Part shown: positions 32,850-41,963 of the stretch, in pieces
How positions within the stretch are numbered: the stretch's first letter is position 1
How the letters are laid out: every line of letters starts with the position of its first letter
NCBI RefSeq assembly: GCF_014281965.1
Contig: NZ_JACFTB010000001.1
Coordinates: 620,001-684,000, forward strand
Direction of reading: 5' to 3'
From: Rhodococcus sp. BP22
GTDB lineage: Bacteria > Actinomycetota > Actinomycetes > Mycobacteriales > Mycobacteriaceae
DNA: 64,000 nucleotides
Position numbers and translations under genes: made by a program
Notes under the pieces: generated by a model
The model's database searches: none
Told to the model about the DNA's origin: nothing
The model's input: the letters and a program-made list of their open reading frames with translations, nothing else

Positions 32850-32942
32850 GGGAGTGGAGCCTGCGGAACGACCCGAGGTCCGGGAGTGGAGCCTGCGGAA
32901 CGACCCGAGGACTGCACTAGTGGAGCCTGCGGAACGGCCGGG
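32850..32942. repeat. Direct repeats between ftsE and ftsX
   Basis: Two identical 29-bp units (32850-32878 and 32882-32910) with core GGGAGTGGAGCCTGCGGAAC, plus a truncated third copy at 32919-32942. The core GGAGCCTGCGGA is shared with the 33-bp repeats on the other side of ftsX. They occupy most of the 159-bp ftsE-ftsX gap. Confidence 0.9.
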
Positions 32943-32946
32943 GAGG

Positions 32947-33636
32947 CTATCTGCCCACGCCGTAGACCCCGCGAGCCTCGTCTCGCACCACTCGGCCGTT
33001 GTCCAGTTCGACGACGCGTCGCCGCATCGAGTCGACGATGTGATTGTCATGGGTAGCCATGAGAACAGTCGTGCCGGTTCGGTTGATCCGCTCGAGCAGC
33101 ATCATGATGTCTTGGCTGGTGTCGGGATCGAGGTTTCCGGTCGGCTCGTCGGCCAACAGAACCAGAGGTCGGTTGACGAATGCGCGTGCGATCGCGACGC
33201 GTTGTTGTTCGCCGCCGGATAACTCGGAGGGCAAACGATCGGATTTACCACCGAGCCCGACCAATTCGAGAACCTCGGGCACTGTCCGCTTGATCATCGA
33301 GCGCGGCTTGCCGATTACTTCCAGGGCGAACGCGACGTTCTCGACGACGGTTTTCTGCTGCAGCAACCGGAAGTCCTGGAAGACACAACCCATGCTCTGC
33401 CTCAACCGTGGAACCCGCCGTGACGCGAGCCGATTGACGTGAAAGTCCGCTACGTGGATGTCCCCTGAGGTCGGGCTCTCTTCCTTCAAGAGCAGACGCA
33501 TGAACGTCGACTTGCCCGAACCCGATGGTCCGATGAGAAAGACGAACTCGCCCTTGTCCACGGAAACGGTCACGTTGTCCAGAGCAGGCCTGGTCGACGT
33601 CTTGTACGACTTGGACACATTCGTGGTGCTGATCAC
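32947..33636 (-). CDS. ftsE: Cell division ATP-binding protein FtsE
   Basis: A 229-residue ABC ATPase: Walker [11 protein letters not shown]-loop VFQDFRLL, signature [14 protein letters not shown], Walker B VLLADEP, and H-loop MATHD. Drives FtsX at the divisome. Usually overlaps or abuts ftsX, but here a repeat cluster separates them. Confidence 0.95.
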   Translation of the reverse strand: MISTTNVSKSYKTSTRPALDNVTVSVDKGEFVFLIGPSGSGKSTFMRLLLKEESPTSGDIHVADFHVNRLASRRVPRLRQSMGCVFQDFRLLQQKTVVENVAFALEVIGKPRSMIKRTVPEVLELVGLGGKSDRLPSELSGGEQQRVAIARAFVNRPLVLLADEPTGNLDPDTSQDIMMLLERINRTGTTVLMATHDNHIVDSMRRRVVELDNGRVVRDEARGVYGVGR

Positions 33637-33697
33637 GGCTCGCAGTGTAGTCCTTACCGGCGGGTAGCCGACCGAAGCGAGGACCGCGATTCGAATG

Positions 33698-34189
33698 TCA
33701 TGGGGTACTCGACGGAGCTGAGGGGGCAGGCGCCTGCGGATACAGCGATCGCAGTTGCGGAGGAACGGTCAAACCTGGCAAATAGGTCGGATCCTGCGAT
33801 GTCGTGCTCCCCGACTCTCCGGTTGACGACCCGGGCTCTCTCTGTTGTCCCGGCTCCTGCTGTTGCCCTGGCTCCCCCGGTGTCCCGCTTGTGCCCGAGG
33901 GGTCCTGCGATGTCGTGGGCTCGGCGCTCGACGATGGCGGGATGCTGGCCGACGGAATCGAGGACTCGGGTACGTCGCTCGGAAGGCGGTTCTGGTACTG
34001 ACCGGTGTCGATCGGAGTCGGGCCATTCACCGCACCTTCCGGCTCAGGCCGCACCTGACCGTAAAGCAGCGCGGTCAGCACGAAGCAGATTCCGAGGGCG
34101 ACTGTCGAAGTCCGAGCACGCCCGAAGATTCGCGCCGGAATCTTCCAGTGGCGAGTCCAACGATCGGTTTCGGTGTTCTCTTCGGTCAC
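33698..34189 (-). CDS. Membrane-anchored Pro/Ser/Gln-rich protein
   Basis: A 163-residue protein with a basic cytoplasmic N-terminus, one transmembrane helix (about residues 28-46) and a low-complexity extracytoplasmic tail rich in Pro, Ser, Gly and Gln ([17 protein letters not shown]). No domain is recognised. Its GTG overlaps the stop of the upstream mscS gene (GTGA), so it is translationally coupled to the channel and probably belongs to the prfB-mscS-ftsEX transcript. Role unknown; the tail could span or contact the cell wall. Confidence 0.65.
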   Translation of the reverse strand: MTEENTETDRWTRHWKIPARIFGRARTSTVALGICFVLTALLYGQVRPEPEGAVNGPTPIDTGQYQNRLPSDVPESSIPSASIPPSSSAEPTTSQDPSGTSGTPGEPGQQQEPGQQREPGSSTGESGSTTSQDPTYLPGLTVPPQLRSLYPQAPAPSAPSSTP

Positions 34190-35118
34190 CTGTCCGCCCC
34201 TCGATCTCCTTGGGCAGAGTCGGGTGCGACTCCGGCAGTCGAGATGTCCGGGGCCACACTGATCCCCTCGGGCTGCAACGCTGCTGCCACCCGAACACGC
34301 AGTTCGCGTCCGACCTGAAATTGCTTACCCGGCAACGTTCTCGCCACCAGGCGCACATGCACCAGATCGACTTCGATGCTCTCCACACCCATCACGGTGG
34401 GCTCGTCGAGCAGCAATTTTCGCAGTCTGGCGTCGGCGAAGGCAGCGTGCCCGACGCGTCGCAGAATTTCGTTGACGTGCGTGAGGTCGGCAGTGGAAGG
34501 AATCGGAACATCGACCACCGCACGTGCCCAGTCTTTCGACAGGTTGATCGCTTTGACGATCTGCCCGTTCGGAACGGTGATCACTTCACCGTCCACGCTA
34601 CGAACCCGCGTGACACGCAACGTGACGTCCTCGACGGTCCCTTCGGCATCTTCCGCCGAGCCGAGGACGGCGATCTGTACGACATCACCGAACCCGTACT
34701 GCCGTTCGGTGATGATGAAGAACCCGGCGAGAATGTCCTGCACTACGCGCTGCGCGCCGAAGCCGAGCGCTGCACCCAAGACGGTTGCGGGTGCGACGAG
34801 CGAGGTGACGGCAAATCCGAACCGTCGGAGAACTTCGATGGTGACGAGTATGTAGACGATGGTGACGGCAACCCAGGTGATCACTTGAGCGAGTGCGTGC
34901 CGGTGCTTGGCTGCCTCGGACCGGACCAGCGCGTCGCTGTGCTGGTAGTTCGAGTCGATCCGCGTAGTGATTCTCGATCCGGTCCAGCTGATCAATCTGG
35001 CCACCAGCATGCCGCCGAGCACATAGAGCACGATCTCCAGACCTCGGCCACTGAGCCATAGTGCAAGATCTGGCGGCACTCCGAACGATAGAGCGCTCAC
35101 GGTCGTGGCGGACATCAT
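34186..35118 (-). CDS. MscS-family mechanosensitive channel
   Basis: A 310-residue small-conductance channel homologue. Three N-terminal helices lead into the pore helix region (LVAPATVLGAALGFGAQRVVQDILAG, Gly/Ala-rich as in TM3) and then the beta domain (GDVVQI, VTVRNGQ-like ITVPNGQIVKAINLS). It releases solutes on hypo-osmotic shock. Lies 6 bp after prfB. Confidence 0.88.
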   Translation of the reverse strand: MMSATTVSALSFGVPPDLALWLSGRGLEIVLYVLGGMLVARLISWTGSRITTRIDSNYQHSDALVRSEAAKHRHALAQVITWVAVTIVYILVTIEVLRRFGFAVTSLVAPATVLGAALGFGAQRVVQDILAGFFIITERQYGFGDVVQIAVLGSAEDAEGTVEDVTLRVTRVRSVDGEVITVPNGQIVKAINLSKDWARAVVDVPIPSTADLTHVNEILRRVGHAAFADARLRKLLLDEPTVMGVESIEVDLVHVRLVARTLPGKQFQVGRELRVRVAAALQPEGISVAPDISTAGVAPDSAQGDRGADR

Positions 35119-35124
35119 GTCGAT

Positions 35125-36234
35125 TTACTCCCCCCGCATACGCCAGCGAATTCCGGCCTCCAAGAAGCCGTCGATGTCGCCATCGAGCACGGTGGAGGGG
35201 TTGTTCACCTCGTATTCGGTGCGCAGGTCCTTGACCATCTGATATGGATGCAGAACGTAGGACCTCATCTGGTTGCCCCACGAGCTTCCGCCGTCGCCCT
35301 TGAGCGCATCCATCTCGGCCCGCTCTTCTTTGCGCTTGACCTCGAGGAGCTTGGCCTGCAACACGCGCATCGCGGACACCTTGTTCTGCAGCTGCGACTT
35401 TTCGTTCTGACACGTCACGACGATGCCGGTCGGAATGTGTGTCAGTCGGACGGCAGAGTCGGTGGTGTTGACGGACTGACCACCCGGACCGCTGGACCGG
35501 TAGACGTCGACACGGATGTCGTTCTCGGGAATCTCGATGTGGTCGGTGGTTTCGACTACCGGCAGGACCTCTACCTCGGCGAAGGAAGTCTGACGTCGAC
35601 CCTGGTTGTCGAACGGGCTGATCCGAACCAGCCGGTGCGTTCCCTGCTCGACCGAGAGCGTGCCGTACGTATATGGGCCCTTGATCGCGAACGTCGCACT
35701 CTTGATGCCCGCTTCTTCGGCGTACGACGTGTCGTAGACCTCGACACCGTATCCATGCTTTTCGGCCCACCGTATGTACATGCGCATGAGCATCTCGGCC
35801 CAGTCGGCCGCGTCGATTCCGCCGGCGCCGGAACGAATGTTGACGAGCGCCTCACGCTCGTCGTATTCACCGGACAGCAGCGTCCGGACTTCGGCGGCAG
35901 CAATGTCTTCTCGCAACGCGGCGCGCTCGGCATCGGCATCCGCCGTCGCGGCAACCTCGGCGTCACCTTCTTCACCCTCTGCCAGTTCGTACAGAACCGG
36001 GAGGTCGTCGAGCCGTTGTCGCAGCGCCTCCGCACGACGCAGTTCCGCCTGTGCGTGCGAGAGCGCACTGGTCACCTGCTGAGCGTGGTCCTGGTCGTTC
36101 CACAGGTCCGGCGACACAGCTTGATGCTCCAACTCGTTGATCCGTCTGCGCAGCTCCTCGATGTCGAGGACAGACTCGATCGTGGTGAGGGTGATGTCGA
36201 GTTCGGCTAGGTCTGCGGAAACGTCAGGATGCAC
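35125..36234 (-). CDS. prfB: Peptide chain release factor 2
   Basis: A 369-residue RF2 that terminates at UGA and UAA. The anticodon-like SPF tripeptide is in RISPFDNQ and the catalytic GGQ in [10 protein letters not shown]. No in-frame UGA or frameshift is present, as usual in actinobacteria. GTG 36234 ([13 protein letters not shown]) fits the mycobacterial N-terminus better than the longer open frame. Head of the prfB-mscS-ftsEX-smpB run. Confidence 0.93.
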   Translation of the reverse strand: MHPDVSADLAELDITLTTIESVLDIEELRRRINELEHQAVSPDLWNDQDHAQQVTSALSHAQAELRRAEALRQRLDDLPVLYELAEGEEGDAEVAATADADAERAALREDIAAAEVRTLLSGEYDEREALVNIRSGAGGIDAADWAEMLMRMYIRWAEKHGYGVEVYDTSYAEEAGIKSATFAIKGPYTYGTLSVEQGTHRLVRISPFDNQGRRQTSFAEVEVLPVVETTDHIEIPENDIRVDVYRSSGPGGQSVNTTDSAVRLTHIPTGIVVTCQNEKSQLQNKVSAMRVLQAKLLEVKRKEERAEMDALKGDGGSSWGNQMRSYVLHPYQMVKDLRTEYEVNNPSTVLDGDIDGFLEAGIRWRMRGE

Positions 36235-36359
36235 GAGAGCCAAGGTTACCGGCACCGTCGACGGCGCGGAGACCGCCGTCCCCGACACGACCCCGGACTG
36301 CGGAGGCATCGACTGACGAGGGTGACGTCGACTGCGTCGACACCTCTAGTCTTGTTCGC

Positions 36360-37142
36360 GTGACCGACTACGCTGCCGACCTCCGACTCGCGCTTGCTTT
36401 GGCCGACGACGCCGACTCCATTACGCGGAATCGTTTTCTCGCCTTGGACCTCGAGGTCGACGACAAACCGGACCTGACCCCGGTCAGCGACGCGGATCTG
36501 GCCGTCGAACATCAACTGAGGTCTGTGCTGACAGAGCAACGCCCCGATGATGCAGTGCTAGGTGAGGAATTCGGCGGTGATGTGGCCTTGAAGGGACGAC
36601 AGTGGGTGATCGACCCCATCGACGGCACCAAGAACTTCGTCCGCGGCGTACCGATCTGGGCAACACTCGTCTCACTGCTGGTCGACGGAGTCCCGGTCGT
36701 CGGCGTCATCAGCGCGCCGGCACTGAACCGGAGATGGTGGGCCTCGGAGTCCGCAGGAGCATTCACAGCCTTCGACAACGGTTCACCCCGGCGACTCGGT
36801 GTTTCGGCGGTGCGGGAATTGTCCTCGGCCAGTTTGAGCTTCTCCAGCCTGTCTGGCTGGTTGGAGCGTGGAGTACGCGAGGAGTTCATCTCGTTGACCG
36901 ACGATGTGTGGCGCGTGCGTGGCTACGGCGACTTCTTTTCCTATTGCCTGGTGGCCGAGGGCGCTCTGGATATTGCCGCCGAGCCGGAGGTCTCGTTGTG
37001 GGACCTGGCACCGCTGGACATTCTCGTCCGCGAGGCCGGTGGAAGGTTTTCCTCGGTCGACGGCCGACCCGGCCCCCACGGCGGCAGTGCCATCGCGACC
37101 AACGGACTTCTGCAGGACGAGGTAGTTCGCCGCCTGAGCTGA
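36360..37142 (+). CDS. hisN: Histidinol-phosphatase (IMPase fold)
   Basis: A 260-residue inositol-monophosphatase-like enzyme, with GEEFGG and the metal-binding [15 protein letters not shown] motif and a C-terminal [15 protein letters not shown]. Actinobacterial members with this sequence type (Rv3137-like) dephosphorylate L-histidinol phosphate; a general IMPase role cannot be excluded. GTG 36360; divergent from prfB and upstream of fadE24. Confidence 0.83.
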   Translation: MTDYAADLRLALALADDADSITRNRFLALDLEVDDKPDLTPVSDADLAVEHQLRSVLTEQRPDDAVLGEEFGGDVALKGRQWVIDPIDGTKNFVRGVPIWATLVSLLVDGVPVVGVISAPALNRRWWASESAGAFTAFDNGSPRRLGVSAVRELSSASLSFSSLSGWLERGVREEFISLTDDVWRVRGYGDFFSYCLVAEGALDIAAEPEVSLWDLAPLDILVREAGGRFSSVDGRPGPHGGSAIATNGLLQDEVVRRLS

Positions 37143-37214
37143 GACATGAGGACGACGGTGCTGCGGTGTTCGGATGCAGCCGCACTGGCGCTGACGTGCG
37201 GCGACCGCCCACAA

Positions 37215-37257
37215 CTTACTCAGGAGTAGACAGCTATCTTACCCGGGAGTAAGATAG
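37215..37257. promoter_or_regulatory. Palindromic operator(s) upstream of fadE24
   Basis: 37234-37257 is an inverted repeat with 9-bp perfect arms CTATCTTAC/GTAAGATAG around CCGGGA. Just upstream, 37215-37229 (CTTACTCAGGAGTAG) is a shorter related palindrome with ACTC/GAGT arms. They lie 40-80 bp before the fadE24 start, as expected for a TetR/FadR-type repressor of fatty-acid degradation; the regulator is not in this window. Confidence 0.55.
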
Positions 37258-37296
37258 TCCGAGTCCGAGCCCGACACCGAGAAACAGCTGGTGATC

Positions 37297-38697
37297 ATGA
37301 GCAAGCAAGACAGTGTGACCGAAACGAAGCGCAAAGCGCCTCGCGACACGTCCGCGGTTGGCCTCAATCCGTTCAAACGAGATGCCATAGGCACGGCTAT
37401 GCGCGTGCTCACGGCAATCACCGGATCCGAGCTGGCAGAGAAGTACAACCTCCGCCAAACAATCGACCGCGTCACCTACGAGAGCACCAAGAGCGGGTTC
37501 AAGACCCTCGGTGCTGCAACTCGTACGTTCGCGAAGGCGACCGGTAACGAGAAGCCGAAGCGCCTCGACGATTCAGCGGCCAAGAACCTCGGGTACTTCG
37601 ACCTGACTCCCGACGACGAGCAGCGCATGATCGTCGAGACCGTCAGGGAATTCGCCGAGGAAATTCTGCGGCCCGCAGCATTCGATTCGGATGCCTCCGC
37701 ATCCTCTCCAGAGGACCTCGTTCGCAGATCCGCCGAACTCGGCATCACGTTGATCAACGTGCCGGAGGAGCTCGACGGCGCGGCCTCCGAGCGCGGTGCC
37801 GTGACCAACTCCCTGGTGGCCGAAGCATTGGCGCACGGAGACATGGGACTGGCACTGCCCATTCTGGCGCCCAGCGGAGTTGCCGTTGCACTCACCCAGT
37901 GGGGCACCGATGCTCAGCAAAAAACCTACCTTCCCGCATTCGTCGGCGACAAGGTGCCCAATGCAGCCGTCGTCGTCAACGAGCCTCGCGCCTTGTTCGA
38001 CCCATTTGCATTGTCCACCAAGGCAGTTCGCTCACCCAGCGGCTTCAAGCTCAACGGCGTCAAAAGCCTCGTTCCCGCGGCAGCAAGTTCCGAATTGTTC
38101 ATCGTCGCCGCAGAACTGGAGGGCCGTCCGGCCTTCTTCATCGTCGAGTCCGATTCCAAAGGCCTTGTCGTCGAAGCCGATCCGAGCATGGGCCTGCGGG
38201 CCGCAGGCCTTGGAAGGTTACTTCTGACCGACGTCTCCCTTCCGGAGTCCGCGCTGCTCGGCGATGGAGATTCGGACCAGCACGCGCTCGACTACGCCGA
38301 TGCCATCAGCCTTGCGCGCCTCGGTTGGTCCTCCCTCGCAGTCGGTACCAGCCAAGCTGTTCTCGACTACGTCATCCCCTATGTCAACGAGCGCGAGGCG
38401 TTCGGTGAGCCGATCAGCAATCGGCAGGCCGTCGCCTTCATGGTCGCCAACATTGCCATCGAGTTGGACGGCATGCGGTTGGTCACCCTCCGCGGCGCCT
38501 CGCGTGCAGAGCAGGGACTGTCATTCGCCCGCGAAGCTGCCCTCGCACGTCGTCTCGCGTCGGAAAAGGGTATGCAAATCGGTTCGGACGGAGTTCAACT
38601 CCTCGGCGGGCACGGCTTCACCAAGGAGCACCCGGTAGAACGTTGGTACCGCGATCTTCGCGCCATCGGCACTGCCGAAGGCATCGTTCTCATCTGA
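37297..38697 (+). CDS. fadE24: Acyl-CoA dehydrogenase-like subunit FadE24
   Basis: A 466-residue acyl-CoA dehydrogenase-fold protein with about 100 extra N-terminal residues, ending RAIGTAEGIVLI. The usual catalytic-base motif EGT near the C-terminus is replaced by IGT, so this subunit probably lacks the catalytic Glu. The order and lengths match Rv3139/Rv3140 (fadE24-fadE23), which I recall being described as a heteromeric pair. ATG 37297 is used; GTG 37291 is just upstream. Confidence 0.85.
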   Translation: MSKQDSVTETKRKAPRDTSAVGLNPFKRDAIGTAMRVLTAITGSELAEKYNLRQTIDRVTYESTKSGFKTLGAATRTFAKATGNEKPKRLDDSAAKNLGYFDLTPDDEQRMIVETVREFAEEILRPAAFDSDASASSPEDLVRRSAELGITLINVPEELDGAASERGAVTNSLVAEALAHGDMGLALPILAPSGVAVALTQWGTDAQQKTYLPAFVGDKVPNAAVVVNEPRALFDPFALSTKAVRSPSGFKLNGVKSLVPAAASSELFIVAAELEGRPAFFIVESDSKGLVVEADPSMGLRAAGLGRLLLTDVSLPESALLGDGDSDQHALDYADAISLARLGWSSLAVGTSQAVLDYVIPYVNEREAFGEPISNRQAVAFMVANIAIELDGMRLVTLRGASRAEQGLSFAREAALARRLASEKGMQIGSDGVQLLGGHGFTKEHPVERWYRDLRAIGTAEGIVLI

Positions 38698-38738
38698 TTC
38701 GCGCCCACCTTGAAGAAAATGACCCAAGGACACACACG

Positions 38739-39962
38739 ATGATCAATCTCGAACTACCCAAAAAGCTTCGGGCACAGGCGAATCAAGCGCATCAGGTGGC
38801 GGCCGAGATCTTCCGTCCGATCTCGCGCAAATACGACCTCGCCGAGCACGAATACCCGGTCGAACTCGACACCATGGCGTCCATGATCGAGGGAATGTCC
38901 GACGCAGGCAACGATATCGGTGGCGCCGCAGGTGGCCGGCAAAAGGACAGCGAATCCGCACCCAAGCCCAGCAAGACCGCCAACGCCAACGGCGGAAACA
39001 TGTCCGCACTGATCAACGTCATCGAGACCTGCTGGGGTGACGTCGGATTGACGTTGTCCATCCCCTATCAGGGCCTCGGCAACTCGGCTATCGCCGCAGT
39101 GTCCACCGACGAGCAACTCGAACGATTCGGCAAGGTATGGGCTTCCATGGCCATCACCGAGCCTAGCTTCGGATCCGACTCGGCTGCTGTGACCACAACT
39201 GCAGTGCTCGACGGCGACGAGTGGGTTCTCAACGGTGAAAAGATCTACGTGACCGCTGGTGAGCGCTCGAGCCACATCGTCGTATGGGCGACCGTGGACA
39301 AGTCGAAGGGACGCGCAGCGATCAAATCGTTCGTCGTACCGCGCGATGCCCCTGGGCTGAGCGTCGCTCGCCTCGAGCACAAGCTGGGAATCAAGGCCTC
39401 CGACACAGCAGCGCTTCTCTTCGAAGACTGTCGGATTCCGAAGGACAATCTCCTCGGGAACCCGGAAGTGGATGTGGACAAAGGGTTCGCGGGCGTCATG
39501 CAGACGTTCGACAACACGCGACCACTCGTAGCAGGTATGGCGATCGGCGTAGCCAGGGCTGCTCTGGAAGAGCTGCGGTCCATTCTGACCGACGCCGGTG
39601 TCGATATCTCGTACACCACTCCGGCATACAACCAGCATGCCGCTGCAGCCGAGTTCTTACGGCTCGAAGCAGACTGGGAGGCATCTCACCTCCTGGCACT
39701 TCGGGCAGCCTGGATGGCCGACAACAAGCAGCCGAACTCGCTTCAAGCTTCGATGGCCAAGGCAAAAGCCGGCCGTTCGGCAACCGACATCACGCTCAAA
39801 GCCGTCGAGCTTGCCGGGACCGCAGGCTACTCCGAGCGACTACTCCTGGAGAAGTGGAGCCGGGACTCGAAGATCCTCGACATCTTCGAAGGAACGCAGC
39901 AGATTCAGCAACTGATCGTCGCCCGTCGAGTACTGGGAAAGACGTCGGCGACGTTGAAGTAG
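38739..39962 (+). CDS. fadE23: Acyl-CoA dehydrogenase FadE23
   Basis: A 407-residue flavin-dependent acyl-CoA dehydrogenase introducing the alpha-beta double bond in beta-oxidation. FAD/substrate motifs SMAITEPSFGSDSAA and WVLNGEKIYVTAG and the catalytic-base motif FEGTQQIQ are present. ATG 38739 follows AAGGA; the longer frame overlapping fadE24 is unsupported. It probably forms an alpha2beta2 complex with FadE24, supplying the catalytic Glu. Confidence 0.9.
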   Translation: MINLELPKKLRAQANQAHQVAAEIFRPISRKYDLAEHEYPVELDTMASMIEGMSDAGNDIGGAAGGRQKDSESAPKPSKTANANGGNMSALINVIETCWGDVGLTLSIPYQGLGNSAIAAVSTDEQLERFGKVWASMAITEPSFGSDSAAVTTTAVLDGDEWVLNGEKIYVTAGERSSHIVVWATVDKSKGRAAIKSFVVPRDAPGLSVARLEHKLGIKASDTAALLFEDCRIPKDNLLGNPEVDVDKGFAGVMQTFDNTRPLVAGMAIGVARAALEELRSILTDAGVDISYTTPAYNQHAAAAEFLRLEADWEASHLLALRAAWMADNKQPNSLQASMAKAKAGRSATDITLKAVELAGTAGYSERLLLEKWSRDSKILDIFEGTQQIQQLIVARRVLGKTSATLK

Positions 39963-39984
39963 TCGTTCCAGACAATATCTCCCC

Positions 39985-40021
39985 AAAGAGCCCGTGGTCG
40001 CGAGTCGACCACGGGTTCTTT
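39985..40021 (+). terminator. Terminator after fadE23
   Basis: A 16-bp stem AAAGAGCCCGTGGTCG/CGACCACGGGTTCTTT (one G-U) with a short loop lies 22 bp after the fadE23 stop. Confidence 0.8.
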
Positions 40022-40076
40022 GCGTCTTTGCAGAAGTATCGTCGATAGATGTGTGGCGGGATAATTTCTGTCGCAG

Positions 40077-40103
40077 TGTCGAAAACGCTGAGCGCCGTTC
40101 GTC
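40077..40103 (+). promoter_or_regulatory. Putative ECF42-type promoter
   Basis: TGTCGA (40077-40082), 17-bp spacer, then CGTC (40100-40103), about 60 bp before the YCII gene. ECF42 sigma factors in Streptomyces are reported to use TGTCGA at -35 and CGA/TC or CGTC-like at -10, and to autoregulate the DGPF-ECF operon. The match in motif and position is good; activity is inferred. Confidence 0.55.
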
Positions 40104-40163
40104 GTCATCATGTAAGACAACGAACGTGCCGAACGAGGCACCGCTGATGCAAGGAGACGAACC

Positions 40164-40499
40164 ATGAAGTACATGCTGCTGATCAACGCGCCGAGCGCGG
40201 ATTTCGACAACGGTTGTTCGGTGGAGGACTGGATACAGTTCGGTAAGGAAATGCAGGATGCAGGCGTGTGGGTTACCGGCCACGCTCTCGCAGATCTCAC
40301 CACGGCGACAACAGTGCAGGTCGACGCGTCCGGGCAGCGCAGCATCACGGACGGGCCGTTCGCGGAAACGCGAGAGGTATTGGGGGGCTTCGAGGTCATC
40401 GATGTGCCGGACTTGGACGCCGCACTCCATTGGGCCGAACGCTGCCCGGGTTCTCGCGGAGGTGGTGCGGTAGTCGTACGACCGATCGCCGACTTCTGA
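40164..40499 (+). CDS. YCII/DGPF-domain protein
   Basis: A 111-residue YciI-like protein starting MKYMLLI and containing the DGPFAETREVLGGF motif at about 63-76 that gives the DGPF family its name. Such proteins are constant partners of ECF42 sigma factors; their biochemical role is unknown, though some were proposed to act in sensing or metabolism. 11 bp before the sigma factor gene and clearly co-transcribed. Confidence 0.87.
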   Translation: MKYMLLINAPSADFDNGCSVEDWIQFGKEMQDAGVWVTGHALADLTTATTVQVDASGQRSITDGPFAETREVLGGFEVIDVPDLDAALHWAERCPGSRGGGAVVVRPIADF

Positions 40500-40510
40500 A
40501 AGCTAGCTTG

Positions 40511-41791
40511 ATGAGCCGCAGACCGGCACTGTCTCTCGAAGCAGTGTTCCGCGAAGAATACGGGCAACTTCTGGCAACGCTCGTGGGGAGATTCGGCGAT
40601 CTGGATTTGGCCGAGGACGCCACCTCCGATGCACTCGAGGCCGCGTTGAGTCGATGGCCGGTCGACGGCGTCCCCTCGAGACCCGGCGCTTGGCTGCTGA
40701 CCACAGCTCGGCGTCGGGCCGTGGACAGACTTCGACGCGATCAGACCTACGCCGCGAAACTTGCGGAAATTCAGGTCGAGCAAGATCGCGCATTTCAGGC
40801 CCCGTCCGCCGATCCCGTCGACGGCGGTCTGCCCGACGAACGTCTCCAACTCTTCTTCACGTGTGCACATCCCGCGCTGGCACCGGATGATCGGATTGCG
40901 ATCACGCTTCGCTGCCTGGTCGGCATGACCACAACCGAGGTTGCGCGCGCCTTTTTGATTCCTTCGTCGACGGCCGGACAGCGAATCTCCAGAGCCAAGA
41001 ACAAGATCCGGGTCGCACGGATTCCTTTCCGCGTCCCGGATCGACATGAAATGGCGCAACGGTTGCCCGGAGTTCTGCAGGTCGTGTATTCGATCTTCAC
41101 CGAGGGCTACGCAGCGTCGTCCGGCGAAAACCTGCTCCGAACAGATCTGGCCGACGAAGCGATACGGCTCGGCCGGATTCTGCATGGCCTGCTTCCGGCC
41201 GAGCGTGAAGTTACCGGGCTGCTGTCGCTGATGCTCTGCACTCACGCCCGGAGTTCTGCACGCGCAGGCAAAGACGGTGAGATGGTGATGCTCGAAGAGC
41301 AGGACCGTCGGTTATGGGACCGCGAGATGATCGACGAAGGGCGCACATTGGTGGTACTCGCTCTCACCGGCGGCTCCCCTGGGCCGTACGGCGTTCAAGC
41401 AGCCATTGCGGCCTTGCACGACGAAGCTACCGATGCCGAGAGCACGGATTGGCCTCAGATCGCAGAATTGTATGGCGTGCTGGCCACGATCACGCCGTCG
41501 CCGATCGTCTCTCTCAACAGGGCGGCGGCTATCGCAATGTCCGAGGGTCCCAGCGCCGGCCTCGAAGTGATGGAAGCGTTGTCCACCGAGCCCCTGCTAC
41601 AGAACTACTATCCATATCCTGCCGCCCGAGCGGATCTCCTCGCACGGCTCGAACGCTGGTCGGAAGCTGCTCGATGGTTCGAACGCGCACTCGGCCTCGC
41701 CGGCTCCGAACCCGAGCAAAGATTTGTCCAGCGCAGATTGGCCGCGTGCTATCGCAACGCGCCGACTCCGGAAGACACCCCTGGATTCTGA
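40511..41791 (+). CDS. ECF42-type RNA polymerase sigma factor with C-terminal extension
   Basis: A 426-residue protein. Sigma region 2 (FREEYGQLLATLVGRFGDLDLAEDATSDA) and region 4 (ITLRCLVGMTTTEVARAFLIPSSTAGQRISRAKNKIR) occupy the first ~185 residues. The remaining ~240 form the DUF6596/TPR-like extension (LNRAAAIAMSEGPSAGLE) that defines the ECF42 group. No anti-sigma factor gene is adjacent, as is usual for this group; the extension is thought to replace it. ATG 40511 has only a weak ribosome-binding site. Confidence 0.88.
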   Translation: MSRRPALSLEAVFREEYGQLLATLVGRFGDLDLAEDATSDALEAALSRWPVDGVPSRPGAWLLTTARRRAVDRLRRDQTYAAKLAEIQVEQDRAFQAPSADPVDGGLPDERLQLFFTCAHPALAPDDRIAITLRCLVGMTTTEVARAFLIPSSTAGQRISRAKNKIRVARIPFRVPDRHEMAQRLPGVLQVVYSIFTEGYAASSGENLLRTDLADEAIRLGRILHGLLPAEREVTGLLSLMLCTHARSSARAGKDGEMVMLEEQDRRLWDREMIDEGRTLVVLALTGGSPGPYGVQAAIAALHDEATDAESTDWPQIAELYGVLATITPSPIVSLNRAAAIAMSEGPSAGLEVMEALSTEPLLQNYYPYPAARADLLARLERWSEAARWFERALGLAGSEPEQRFVQRRLAACYRNAPTPEDTPGF

Positions 41792-41963
41792 CACTTGTCC
41801 GCAACTCCGGATCGAACGTCAGTGCGACTCCAGGATCGACACTTTCACCCCGGAGTGAACTGAATCACACTATGATCGAGGCCGCAGGGTGCTGGTCCAC
41901 GGTCTTCGACCCACCTGCAAGCGAAGCAGTTTCGGCACGACGCACGATCTCGAGGGGATGATC

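Noticed and set aside
35125-36234. Programmed frameshift in prfB
   Set aside because: No in-frame UGA near the start; the frame is continuous, as usual in actinobacteria.
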